64,000 nucleotides of DNA from Haberlea rhodopensis. Lineage: Eukaryota > Streptophyta > Magnoliopsida > Lamiales > Gesneriaceae. Location of the stretch: contig CAJQUN010000021.1 of assembly GCA_907163345.1 (NCBI GenBank), positions 8,308,001 through 8,372,000 of the forward strand, given 5' to 3'. Numbering within the stretch: the stretch's first letter is position 1; every line of letters starts with the position of its first letter. The position numbers and the translations under genes were made by a program. Under the pieces are notes generated by a model, which saw nothing but the letters and a program-made list of their open reading frames with translations, was not told the DNA's origin and made no database searches. Below, one piece after another: positions 33,536 to 46,400 of this stretch.

Positions 33536-35476
33536 GTAATGAACATATAGTCTGCATTAATCTTCCTGATTAAACCATTAAGTGTGTGGCTGAAATTTTG
33601 CCTCCACAGTTTAGTATTTTGGCCACAACTTCTCATACGATCTTCGAATTCAATGAATTAGTTGTCCACGCGAAGATAACATAAAGTTCTACAACTTTTT
33701 TATTGACCACATTTCCAAAATATGACACAAACATGAAGAAATTCAAGAATAAAGAAGTAACATGTGTCTTGGATTCCGGTTTTTTTTCTTTTTTTCTTCA
33801 ACTTTCTTCCTTCTACCATCGTTTTAACTCAATTTCTTCACATTTTCCTACATATGGCCAAATTTATGATTATGAACCATAAATATCAGTTCACCATTAA
33901 ATCATGCCTATCATTGATAGTTAGATGCATAAAATGTGTCTATTTCTATAGACACATCAAGAATATTGTGTGGTCTATGGGAAATTCAATTAAATTGAGG
34001 TTAAGGCGTAGAGTCGCAGGAAAAAAAATAGTAGTGGATGGGTTTGTGCATCGTCTCTTGATGGTACATGGATTCTTGTTCTGGGTACCGAGAAGAGAAT
34101 TGGGAAAACTTCTACCATAATGGATTAGAACAACAGTTGAAACAACTTGAGTCCAACTGTGATGTCAAGAAGGAATGAGGAAAGGGATGCTAGTGTAACA
34201 CCTGTCAATAGTTCCTGTCACTTTTGCATGCATAATAAACCATGCATGATGACGCATCAAGCTCCAATTTCCAAGGAAGACTTCCATTTAATTTTGATCG
34301 CATACTTCTTCAAAGAAAAAGCGGCAGAATACTCTAAGGTGAGATTATTTTCTCTTTTGCTGTTTTACGGCTTCATCTTCTCCTCAATGAACAAACCATT
34401 TCCCTTCAATTTGTTTACTTTTATTGTACCAAAATACTATAAATATGCATATTGGTAGTTGAAAACTTGTACTTGATTAGATCTCGTGATTTTTCCATTT
34501 CAGAAATTTTCCACGTAAAAATCATGTATCTTATTTAATTTTTGTAACATGATAATTTTTTTGAGATAATACCCCCACGAATTTCAAGTTTTATTGTGAT
34601 AAATAATGAGCCAGTCGGGTTTATCTGTAGCCAAATTTTATAAATAGCATGGAGAGGTCCTCCAACCATTCCACACTTGTCTTCGGCTAAACAATGGAAA
34701 AATGTCACATAAATTACTAAGAAATTGATATTTTTTTATAACACTGATTTACTATGTATATATGCATTTTGTATAAAATTTTATCTTTCTACCCACTTTA
34801 TGAATTAATATGCATTTTTTGTATTTTTAAACTTGTTGGGAAAATTGTTCAATTAAAATGCATAAATTTACTTTATAGATAATTTATGAACTATTAAATT
34901 TTTTTTTTTGTTAAAAAATCTAGATTTTTCGAATTTATTTTAGCATATGCTATGCATAAATATGTTTTTTAGGTAATTTAATATAGATGTATACATTTAC
35001 ATTTTACATAACTTTTTTTATTATTCATAATATTTACTGCAAAACGTCATATTTTCGAGACATCACAGTTTTATTTAACAAAAATATAATTTAAAATATT
35101 TCAATTGTACAATTACAGTTAATATTCTTACTACAACGAAAAGCTGTGTATCCTAAATCAGCGATGCAATCATAATAAATTGGACGAACCTATTTCTTGT
35201 CAAAAAAATTGCATAGAAATCATAATTAAATATTTATTCCGATTTTATTGCATAATAAATGATATCAGAGAAGGACTAAAGTTGCTATAAAAATGCTTGA
35301 AGGAACGAGCCATGAATTTACGAGTGACTTATCTCTAGTTTAATTCATATTTAACCTTATTATATAACATCCTGAATCATATCATTCCATTACTATTCAT
35401 TTTACTTTCTCTATTTCTCAACATGAAATATTCCAAGCAGTTCACCGTGAATGATGCTGTTTCTCTTCTTCTTCTT
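33536..35476. other. AT-rich intergenic DNA
   Basis: No recognised gene. Two open frames (33764-34120 and 34147-34458, +) show no domain; the second has a CHFC...KPC stretch that I cannot place. 34480-35400 is strongly AT-rich with nothing visible. Confidence 0.4.
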
Positions 35477-35716
35477 TTTTGTGTAACAAGATATCCAGGC
35501 TTGGGTCTGACTAATTCGTAGGTGACAACCCCGACCCCTCAGGACTACCACCAGGTAAATCGAGGGATTTGCATGGATGACAGATATCTGAGGAGGCAGA
35601 CCAGCAGGACTCGAACCCAGGACAAACCCCACAATATTTCAGTGGAGAATTTGCCTAACACAAGATTCGAACCCACGACATCGGAGGATTTCTCCCACGT
35701 CCTGTTGCTTCTTCTT
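35477..35716 (-). mobile_element. SINE-like retroposon
   Basis: On the minus strand there are two pol III B-box-like sequences, GGGTTCGAATCT (about 35665) and GGGTTCGAGTCC (about 35610). The 3' end reads AATTAGTCAGACCCAAGCCT then TTGTTA, typical for plant tRNA-derived SINEs. CTTCTTCTT occurs at both sides (about 35466 and 35708) and may be the target duplication, although low complexity weakens this. No clear A box is seen, so the 5' end may be truncated. Confidence 0.6.
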
Positions 35717-37407
35717 GTCAATGGTTCTTTCTTTTTACCTTAACCTTATTTTATACAAGAAATCGAATTCGACTTACAACTTGCAAGTGAATTTCTAAGA
35801 GTAGTCTCGGGTTAATTCATAGTTGATAACTAGAAAATGAAAGACCAAATACATTTTGGTCCCGAGCATTAGGAATAAAAATGAAGAAATATTTATGGAG
35901 TGATGTTATTTACACTTCAATTTTGGTTCCATTTTATGTATAAATTATACAATAAAGTGAAGTGCAAATAGCATTGCCCATAATTATAATTTTCAAGGAA
36001 ATAACCAATTGCATGTAACCTTTTTTATTAGTTTTTCACGATAAATTAATAATGGGGACTAAAAGCGTCTAAAATTCATAATTTGATAAGACTGTTTGAT
36101 ATGTTATAAACTCTAAGATAGACCAGAATGGCTTTAGGACCAAGTAAGAGGACAAAAATATCCCAAAAATATACTATAAATGAAGCAATCTCTTGGATTT
36201 GAGATATAAGATCTGCATAAGAAGATTTACCAATAGCAGCAATCTTGGTGTATCTCCACGTGAGAGGATTTGTTCTGTATTATTTCTCATCCTTTTAGGG
36301 CTAAAACGAAAGCTCCATACATAATAAGAATGTGTTTGTCATGCATAAAAAATACTTTTAAGTTGCATCCACGAGAGGGTGTGGGAACGAAGAGGGAACA
36401 TGGAGCAGAAAAGAAAGCGTGTTTCTACAAAAGCAGAAAATATTGGGGGATTTGCCTTACGGGAAGGAGATGTGATAATGTTTGCAGAAGCGAGGGGTTC
36501 GATAGTGGCCGTTGTCATGGCTTCCGCCACCGCTGCTTTTGTTACCGGCCTTCCCCGGATCAACCAATAGTTCTATTAAAAATTTCATGTATTTTTTATT
36601 TTAGTTTCTAGTTACTCTAAGTCATATAATATATTGGAGGGAATAATACTCTTGCTTTTTGATGAAAATTAATACATGAACCTTTCTTTCAATCCAGAAC
36701 GAAAATAAATCAAAACCATCACAAGGTTGAAGCCCTTTTTCATAAGGCGCTAATAATTTTGGTGTCGTGCGAATACTCAGATACGCTTCTTTCCACCGGT
36801 TTTAGTAACAGAATACCTTGTATGGTTTACAATTTGACGACACCTCTAAAGAAAATACCACCAAGTTTCTGAGTGTCGCCTATGCAGTGTTTCCCGTTGA
36901 AGCTGTGTACCAACCCTGCAACCCAACCAATTTTTGAGTAGCTTTAATCAAAATCTTGTTAGTATGTGGATGGTCTATTCACCGTGTTACCCAAATGAAA
37001 ATCTCCTCTCAAATCACTCGAGTCGTATTTAATAACTCGATACTTGACAGATCTGCACTTACCATAAAGCTAAAGATGGATATGGGTTTTAAAATGCTAG
37101 TTGCAGAGCAAATTCAGAGCATAATTGACGAATCCAAACGAAGAAACTACATTAACATTCCACCAATGCTGTATGACTCTCCCATGAAGGTTATCAAATA
37201 TACATGGTTTCTGAAGGTGGCAGTTGTACAACAGTTCTGAATTTTGACCAACTCTCTCCACTTATCTTCCCGAATTGTGTTCTCATGATGTAATTGAATT
37301 GAAGAGAATGCTAAATTTATATGATGTAATTACAGAGGCATAAATACTGATATTGAAAGGATTGTTTCAGCACAAGCTATTTGTACAACAAACCTGTAAG
37401 AACAAGC
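35717..37407. other. intergenic DNA downstream of NUP155
   Basis: No gene is recognised. Small frames at 36379-36570 and 36956-37240 (+) have no family features. The part next to 37408 is expected to contain the NUP155 3' UTR; a clear AATAAA signal on the minus strand was not seen. Confidence 0.4.
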
Positions 37408-40400
37408 TCAAAACCGATCGAGGGGAAAAGGGCTCAAGAGTGATTCTTCGAGCTCCTTGAAACCACGGTAAACAGCCTCTGTTTGATTCTGTGGAAGGGC
37501 CAACCTCCGCACCTCAGTCATATACCTGTTATTTGAATCATAAAAGAGTGATAAGAGAAAAAAAAAGGCTAAAAACTTGCTATATGTGCATCCTGAAATT
37601 TGTAATGACAAATTTAAGAGAGAGAGAGAAGAATGGGAAGGCGAGTACAACTTGGAAGAAAACAAACCTATTCGCGGCACTACTGATCTTATCATGAACC
37701 CCTTGACTTTTTAACGTAGTATGCCCAATTGAAAAAGGTCCACCAAGGATCAAAGAAGCACCAACAGCACTTGTGCCCATTTTCTGAGCGACAACAGACA
37801 TTGCCCACTCGCGAAGAAGAGCTAGAACTGACCTAAGAAGACGTAATCTTAAACTCGGAGATGGTAGAACAGCTCCATTGGATAAAACCTGATCATAAGT
37901 ATTCAATACAGGCTCTATTGCACCCTTGCATGCAGCAAGAAGAGCCCTGGCAATATCTTCATCTCCAACGAGTTCAACCCCTGAAACCACACGCTCCTAC
38001 AGAGATTAAAAAAAGTTAGCTTATTAGATACTTCCCAAAGCTAGGAGCCTACAACAAGTAGTCTTAAAAATACAAGTAAAAATTCAACCGAACAGAAAAC
38101 TCATAATGAAATAGCAAAGAGTTTTTTTTTAACTGTCTATTTCTTTACCTTCTACCATGCTCCAAAGAGTATCCTTCTAAACTCAAATCTTTAGAAAGTG
38201 CTTTTTTGTGGGGGATGGGGAGAGAGCTGAAAAGTAGCCTGGATAAAATGGTCAGATGTATGTAAAATAAAAACGAAATAGGGGCCTTTGGGTGAGGAAT
38301 CTTGATTCCTTTAACAGGCACTCGTGGGAAAATGGGGATGGGATATACTTAGTGGGCAGAAATTTTGTGAAAAAGTGCTAAAATCTCAATATGGCCCTCT
38401 TAGCTGGGATACATCGGTGTTAGGTAGCGAGGGAGAGAGAACTCACATTCCTCTTGGTGGAAAGATATTAAGAAAACCTTTTTTAATGATTCAACAAGGT
38501 GGTTTTAGGGTGAGATGGTTGAAAGGTGGGGAATGGTATTGTGACTAAATTGGGGGAGGGAGTCTTGAAAATAAGTTTCCTAGACTAGCATCAACTTCCC
38601 TCAACTGGGTGTTTGGGTCGAGGGATGTTGGCGGTGGACATGGGATTGGAGATGGGAAGAAAAATTATTTCATGAATTACTAACTTTTATTGGCAAGGAA
38701 ACATAGCTTCATCACCAACTTACTTGGCTTCTAGTCTGCTTTCATAGAGGTCTAATATTATGTTTTCGAAAGGACTTGACTTCTTTTCATACATATAACC
38801 CCTAGAGGAATTATATGGTAACCTAAAGAACGTGCAAACTTCAACTCTTCGCTATAAAAGACTCATAATAATTTACCAGTAGGAAATATTAATGTACCGT
38901 ATTTATCCTTATAGGACAAAAATGGACGTGATATATTAGTTAGACAGACAACATAGGCCTCAATAAATCCAAACAAGCTATCCAATCCTACGCTCTCCAA
39001 ATTATTCTTCCAGATAGGTATGCCACAAGGCATAGAACAGGTTTTCATAATACACGGATATAAGGAGTTCACATCATAATAGTACAGATTCTTACCATAG
39101 GGCTTATAGACATCAACATGACCACCATAATAGCCACGCCTAATAAAGGTGTCTTGGTTTCTAGTTGGTATATGGATTGGAAAGGTCTTATCATCCAAAT
39201 AATGCTGACGAAATATTTTAAGGGATAGCGATGACAATGTCATAACATCCTCGATATCGCATTTCTACTAAACATTATTTGCAGACCCGAAATATAAGGA
39301 TAGGGCCAGTATCGGGCTTATGTGATTTTTGTCATTTGCAAGAAGAAACAAACACAACTTATCTTTTCTTGTACAGAGTCTTGTTCATTATGGATGATGA
39401 AATGTTATGTTTGGCTGGGAATGAATCTTGCTCTTCCTTCACAAAAACCTAGTCAGTCATCTTCTTCAACAAAAATGCATTTGGGAACATAGCAAAGGAT
39501 CGGAGTAATGATTAACAATTTGGCAAGCCATGAAATGGATAATTTGGATGGAAATGAACAAAAGAATTTTGAGAGATCCAGAGTAACAAGAAGATAATTT
39601 GATGGATTTGATCAAATATAGAACTTGGTTATGGATTAAAAGTAGAAGCAAAAAAAATTTTCAGATTAGTCTACGGATTGGATTAATGAACCAGTTATTT
39701 GTCTACTAGCTTAAAATTTTGGTTGATGTTTTGATTAGTTTTATCTTGTCACTCCTCAATTACTTGAATTCTCTTAATAAAATGTTTTTGCCTGATAAAA
39801 AAATAAAAATAAAAATTTACCTGTGCAGCTTTCTCGACGTGAAGGCATAGTGTATCTAATGGTAAGATTGCTCCATCGCCAAGGAAAACTTGGGAACCAG
39901 CCCTCTTCAACACAGCACAAGCTTCAGCAATGCCATCTCTTGAAAGAGCTTGATCAATGAGCCTAGCCCAGGTTTCTCTGACAATGCTGCTATCGGCATC
40001 ACCAGAATAGCTTGCAAAATATAGCATTTCAAGACAAATCTGAGGATCAAAAGAAAATGAGATTGTACAGGTTCTTAAATATGAGAGATGTCAAATAGAG
40101 ACATGACTTGATGTCATAGAATTTATATTAGTAGAGACAGATAATCAGAGAACCTACAAATAAGTCTCATGCAAAGCAAACAACCTAAACATGGCATATG
40201 TAAACAAGTGCGAGCGTGAGCAAAGAAAGAGAATCAATTTTGAAATAACACTGAGATCTTACAGACCACGCAGCAGAATCGTAAAGTTCTGGTAAATTTT
40301 CTTTCTTTTACCTCTAGAAATCTACAACTTGAAATATGTATTCATACGATGATTATCCCACTCTGAAGGCAAACTATGAATAATACAGTCTCGCATAATC

Positions 40401-43400
40401 ACATCATTTCTCACTTCTCCACATTTCCTCTGGAACTTGAAGCAACAAAGAAAATTCACTTTTTTATCCTGAGACCCAAAGCATCATATTTCTACAATTG
40501 TGACCTACTTTATACTTTGCATTTTATGAGATCTAAGTTTAGGAAAACCAATTAAAACAAATTAAAAGCAAAGACAGTTAAATGCATATGAAAGTAAGCA
40601 GATGCCATCGTTGTCAACGGTAGACTAGGCTATGAAACCTAGGACATGATCACAACCCAAGAACCATCTTACAAATAAAAACCAAAAAAATCACAAATAG
40701 CCGGGCTAAGAGGGGGCAATACCTAGGACATGATGTATGCTTTTCCAGCTAGAACACAAATCACATGAAAATTTATCTAACAAATAGCTTTCATTATGCG
40801 ACTCAGACAAGAACACTCATTCTCCACCGATGCAACATAATGAGAGGCCCACGTCATGATTTCAAAATGAGCCGAATTGGTTTATGCTGTTTTACAGTGA
40901 TTCTCAAGATATAAAGGATGATTGAGATGAGGGTAAATCCTTCAGAGGTGAAAGTAAATTACAAACCTCCCAGAGTTCAAATGGCACAGCAAACTCATTG
41001 TACAGTTGAGTGATGGTCTTTAAATCCAGTGACAACTCTTTTGCCTTTTCTCTCACGGAAAACACAAAAGCAGCATCACTAGGTTGACCAACATCAGGCG
41101 ATGAACCATTCATGAGGGATTCAGATGTGCTAGGAATAGCCTCCAACCTTGAAGTCAGCTCCTCCAATTCATCTTTAATCTTGATCTGAAATTGAAGAAC
41201 AGCAAGCTTACCTTCAAGTAGGTCAAGAAGCCCGTTGTCAATAACACCCCGGACAGAAATGCTGTCAGTCTCATAGGCACTCTTTGCCTGCAGAACAGCA
41301 TTACTCAGGTACTGACGCCTGATATCAAAACAAGATGAGCTAACTGTTAGAGGGAATCAAATGAGCTATTGCTTGAGCCAAGAAGGGGTCCAATCCACAG
41401 AACATAATAATCATATGCATGTTAAAGACGTCTGCATGCAAAGAAGTGAAGCTCTCGTCTAGAAATGGGTCAACCATTGAAAACAAGTAAATATACAGAG
41501 CAGAATATGGAGAGTGGTAAATTTATAAAGACAGGATCCATAAAATAAGAAACACATAACTGGATAGTTGCTTATCAACAATCAACTACTTTACTGACTT
41601 ATAGTTCAAAAAGAATATACAATCTCCTTTCTTGCGTCACAGGATTATTTAGTACCACCACACAGATAACTTGATAATAGTGAGTTGATGACACATCCAA
41701 CAGCAACACATTCAAGACTAATTGAAGCCGTAATTAGTCTTAACATAAGGTGGCCCAAACAACCAAAGCTTTTTAGTAGTAGGCGAGTAAATTGAAACAG
41801 CATGGCATACATCTTTAATAAATTATTAACAGGCCATATACAATGTCGTAAATGGGTAGGGGCATTTCGATCAGAAACATATTGGTGATGCTGGTGATCG
41901 AGCTCCATATTATGCACTTGATAGTAACCTTTCATAGTGCAAATTCTAACTTATACTGACATCTTTAAGCTACTTGCATCAGGTACAACTTTAGTCTTGT
42001 GCAACAAATCAATTTGGGGAAGTAAGAGTTAGAACCTTTGTTCAAGAGTTTGTGTATCACCCACTCCACTGGATCGCCTTTCCGCCAGCCTCACTAATAC
42101 TTGAGCAGCAAGAACATGCTGTCGCTTTGACACATAATACCGTGCAAGAAGCTCAAAGTATTTTATCTGATTAGATCGTATAGGAACTCTTGAATGACTC
42201 GTTCGAGGAATTGAGGATAAAATTGAAGAGACAGTCCGGACCTTTAACAAAATTACAAGTATGGTTAATGGAAGGAAGATTATACCAGCTGAAACAGAAT
42301 ACAAACTCCAAAGTGAGAACAAAATGGCCGCCCGAAACAATGGAGTTCAGTAATGATTTCAAGAGAGATTGAAGTTCAAAAATCACATTAGTTTTATGCC
42401 GCAGAAGATGAATAAAATCAAAAATAAACAAAGGAGGAAGGGGGTCTAACCTCATGACTAGGGTCACGTCCTGCATTTTGCAAAAATTGAACCAAATCTT
42501 GACCTCCATAATCTAATAACTCATCTTCAAGGCCTACGTCAATCAATGTTTGATACAAATACTCATGGAAAATTTTATCAGAGGATTGAATGCCAAGTTG
42601 AATGATTTGGCTTATGTACTTTTTGCGAGAGGCCAGATCAATAACAGATTGATCAAAAGTCCTCATTGCAGATCCAAATTCTTTTTGTGACGCTTCACCT
42701 GCTTCACCTGCTTCACCTTTAAGAGAACGCAAGGCAGTAGTGACAATCTCATAACACTGGAATCGTTGAGCTAGGGCATGCTCCCGGATCCCTACATCTA
42801 TTTGCTCATTGAAAGCATCACCAGCTGGATCAAGAGTCAGTGCCTTTTGCAACTGGTAACCGAACCACAGCTTCATAGAATCTGCAATTTCATTATTGTG
42901 TTATGCTTGAAAGTTGATAGTCTAATAAAAGATGGGCACAAGTAAGATAAAGGAAAAAAAACGGTCTAATGTAGCAAACCTCAAATCTTCAAAACGTTTG
43001 CATACAGTATATAAATCAGCTGACTCTGGAACTTTAATTAAATTGTTGAAGGCCTCCCTTGCAAGATTTTCCCGTTCTTCTGTATCAGGAGCAGCAGCAG
43101 CTCTCTCAAGGCATTCAACAGCTAAGTAGAACTTGTAGTCAGTTTCTTTGAAGTAACTTGGACAACCATCCCTCAGTCTATTACTAACATCATCTACCGT
43201 TCCCCTGCCACTAGAACCAGTGTAGTACTGGAGAAATGGAGGAGATTTTGATATGAGAGATGTGTATATACAAAGCTTTATATTTTGAATGAAGAAAGAA
43301 ATCTTAAAGATGGACATGGAGATGGTTATCGTGGTCATGATTTTGATCTCAAAGTTCAGAGTACAACAAATGATTATGCGACTAATAAGTACCTCCATCA

Positions 43401-46400
43401 GACCAGAAATAAGCCTTGTTGCAAATCGATCTCCATCCTCTGAACAAACTAAGTGGTAGAATGTCAACTGAACTAAGGCTTGCTTAGAATTTGGATCAAA
43501 ACTCTGAACCAAGCGTGCTACAACATGCTGTGAAAGTAATTGAAGAAGAAATAAAGCTTCAGCACATCTAAGGAGCAACTGCCTTGCGCACTCCATTGCT
43601 CTCACCTGCAAACAGTGGAACAAATTATCAGTAATAATAATTTACCCCCAGTCACTCACTTAACTGGTAGTAAAATCCTGTGTATACCTCCATAGCAGCC
43701 AGTTCCCCAGAACTATATGGAAGCCGCTGCCTTTTATTCGTTGATCCGCTCCCACCAGAGCCAATATTCTGAGGATACGAACCAAATAAGTTCCGCACCA
43801 TACTTCTGTCACTGGCACCCAGATCTGATCCAGTACCAATTAAAATTGAACCGGTTATATCTCCTAGCCCAGCAACGCATCCATAAAGCCCCCGTTTTTG
43901 ATTCTTTCTGGACCTTAAGAACTTCTCTAGAGAGCGAATTTTGTCTTCAAGCACGTGCATTGCCCCAACAGCGAGTCTGCAACCTACAATCCCATCTTCG
44001 GGCATAGCATCTGAAGATCCTGAGCCACCTTTGATGATAAAAACAGGAAGCTCCCATAATGGTAACAGTAACCTTGATGAGCACAAGCAGAGGCCTTCAT
44101 GAGCACCTGAAAATACAGGCTCAGCCTCTTGAACGACCTGCCCCATGCTGAAACCACTAGCTACAGTTCTAGTGTTGGACAATGCACCACTTCCTTCGAG
44201 TTGTGGCATTCCAACAAGTCTAGGGTCCTCGAATGCTTCAGCTGCTTTCTCAGAGGTAACATTGCTAATGAGAGTTTCAGCGTAGACAATCCTTGCAGCG
44301 AGCATCAAGCACATAGCAGCTGCCTCTCCAGCACCAAAACGATTGAAGAAATCCTCTAGTAATGATCTAGGTGAGTTAGATTCCAGCAATCTCCTCAGGA
44401 TATCAATTGGTCTGTTAAAAACTACTTCCATCATGCCCATGGTACTGAAAATGACAATTTTTCTTCTTGGTAAAATATGCTGGTTAGAAAGATCTCCTCT
44501 TGCCCATAGATTAACTGAAGTCTTTTCAAAAGATTCCCATGAATGAAACCTACTTAATTCTAATCCTGAATATAGTGACTGTACGATTGATGCAGTCTCT
44601 GGCAGGGGAAAAACATCTGCAACAAAAAGCATTCTGCCTTCTAAAGGTAGAGATGATACGGTTTCTCTAAGTGCACGAGAACCCCTCCCTGCTCCCAAGG
44701 TACCGGATGAAGAAGACTGCATGTAGGGATCCCTGTTCACAACTAAAAGTGATGAAGCTGCAGATGCAGATGAATCAGAAAGAACAAGAGTTCCAGAAGA
44801 ATAAAATGCTGATTCAATCTTCAGAGATAGATCATCACTCTGAGATCTTCCAGCAAGAGACAGAGCCCCAAGGGCAAGGCTGCCTCCCACACCTAAGGGA
44901 GGAGAAGGTCGGGTAGTTACAACTTTTAAGCATCTTGGTCTTTGGAGATTGGCACCAAGCCCACCTAAACCTCCAACAGAACTATTAGTTCCGCCAGATG
45001 CAGTGGAAAGGTACATCCTCCGACCATCTGATAGAACCGCAACAAGATGCAACCACTTTGACTCCAAAGTAGATAAAGGTGAAATGCAAACTATAGTTGA
45101 TTTGGAGGATCGACATGGTGCCCTTGTCCCTGCTTGTTGTCTGCCATAATGTGAATCCCTCTGAGTAATCAAACTTCTTTCTTCAGCCACCTTCTTGAAT
45201 GGACCATTTCCATTTGGCCCAAGAGAGAATACTTGTATTTTCATATCCTCCGTACGTGCATACAAAACATGCCTTTCAGAATCAACTACCATTTCAACAA
45301 TTGGGTCAGCCGCTCCAAATTTAAACACATTGGGCACAACCCACCTGGAAAAATGAATGTACAGACTAAGCAATTCAAGATAAGCAAGAGAAGAAACTTC
45401 AGGTAAAGATTAAAACATGAGGATCATGATAAGGTGAAATCCTCATAACATCATCCAAATGATTAAATTATTTTACATCAGGTCAATTTAGTTCTGAAAA
45501 ATCCTAGTTTAGAAAACTCTGGAGGAAACAAGAATATCCCGGAACATGAATAACTTAACTGATCATGATCACTAAACCAAACATAAAAAATAAGGAAAAC
45601 TACCTCGAGATGACACTTCCAACACCAGAAGTTAAGCAAATTTTACGACAGCGTTTGTGCCAACCTGAACCAGTTGTATATTGCATTTCATAAATGTGGC
45701 CATCACGCCCAGCCATAAATATATGACCCTTGTCAGTGCAAGTGATGCAGGTCATTGTCACTCCGTCAGATGGAATTGTATATTCTGGCAATGGTTGAAG
45801 GGAAATCTCCGAATATGGATCAGTACCATCACCTTTTGTGGAACAACATACTCCAACAAGGATCAGCTGAGACAGAAAGTGCATCAGTAAAAAGAAAGCA
45901 AAAGAAAACTTTTATAACGAGGGAATGAGGAAACAATAGGTAAGAAGGCATGCGCTGCAATGAATCAACTAGTCAGGAATCAGGAATAATAATATAGATC
46001 ACATGACGAAACTCCCCACCTATCCTCAATTAGCCTTAACATGTTTTCCCCTATTCTTCAATTTCCAATTATAATTTACCAGCAAAGAAAAATTTCCAAA
46101 AATTGCAAAATTGCCCTTCCATATCCAACTATGATATTAGAGGGATAACGCACACACGAATACGGAATATCACAGAACCTAGGAGCGAGGTGCAAGATGA
46201 GATACGCACCTTATTGAAGTGAGTAAGATATTAACATTATGTAAGGCCAAATTCTGGGGCCGTGTCCTAAAAATTCTAATATGGGCAGTCTGAACATGTC
46301 GGGCAGCAGGAGATGGTCCATCGAGAAAGTTTGATGTCTGAAAAGCTAATGCATTGAGTAGTCAAGTTAAGCAATTGGGAGGTCAGCCATCAAAAAAGTA

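Noticed and set aside
33764..34458. Two plus-strand ORFs (118 and 103 codons)
   Set aside because: No recognisable domain, strongly AT-rich context, hydrophobic low-complexity composition; could be chance.
36270..37240. Small plus-strand ORFs downstream of NUP155
   Set aside because: No family features, overlapping alternative frames, and no promoter or splice context that I can support.
38863..39243. An active DNA polymerase gene
   Set aside because: Only a central fragment is present; TGA and frame changes follow, and it lies in an intron without flanking plasmid genes.
42029..42876. Alternative splicing that would bypass the exon 8 frameshift (acceptor at TTACCAG)
   Set aside because: Joining exon 7 to that site gives the wrong phase and would delete the conserved FYEAVVRLP segment.
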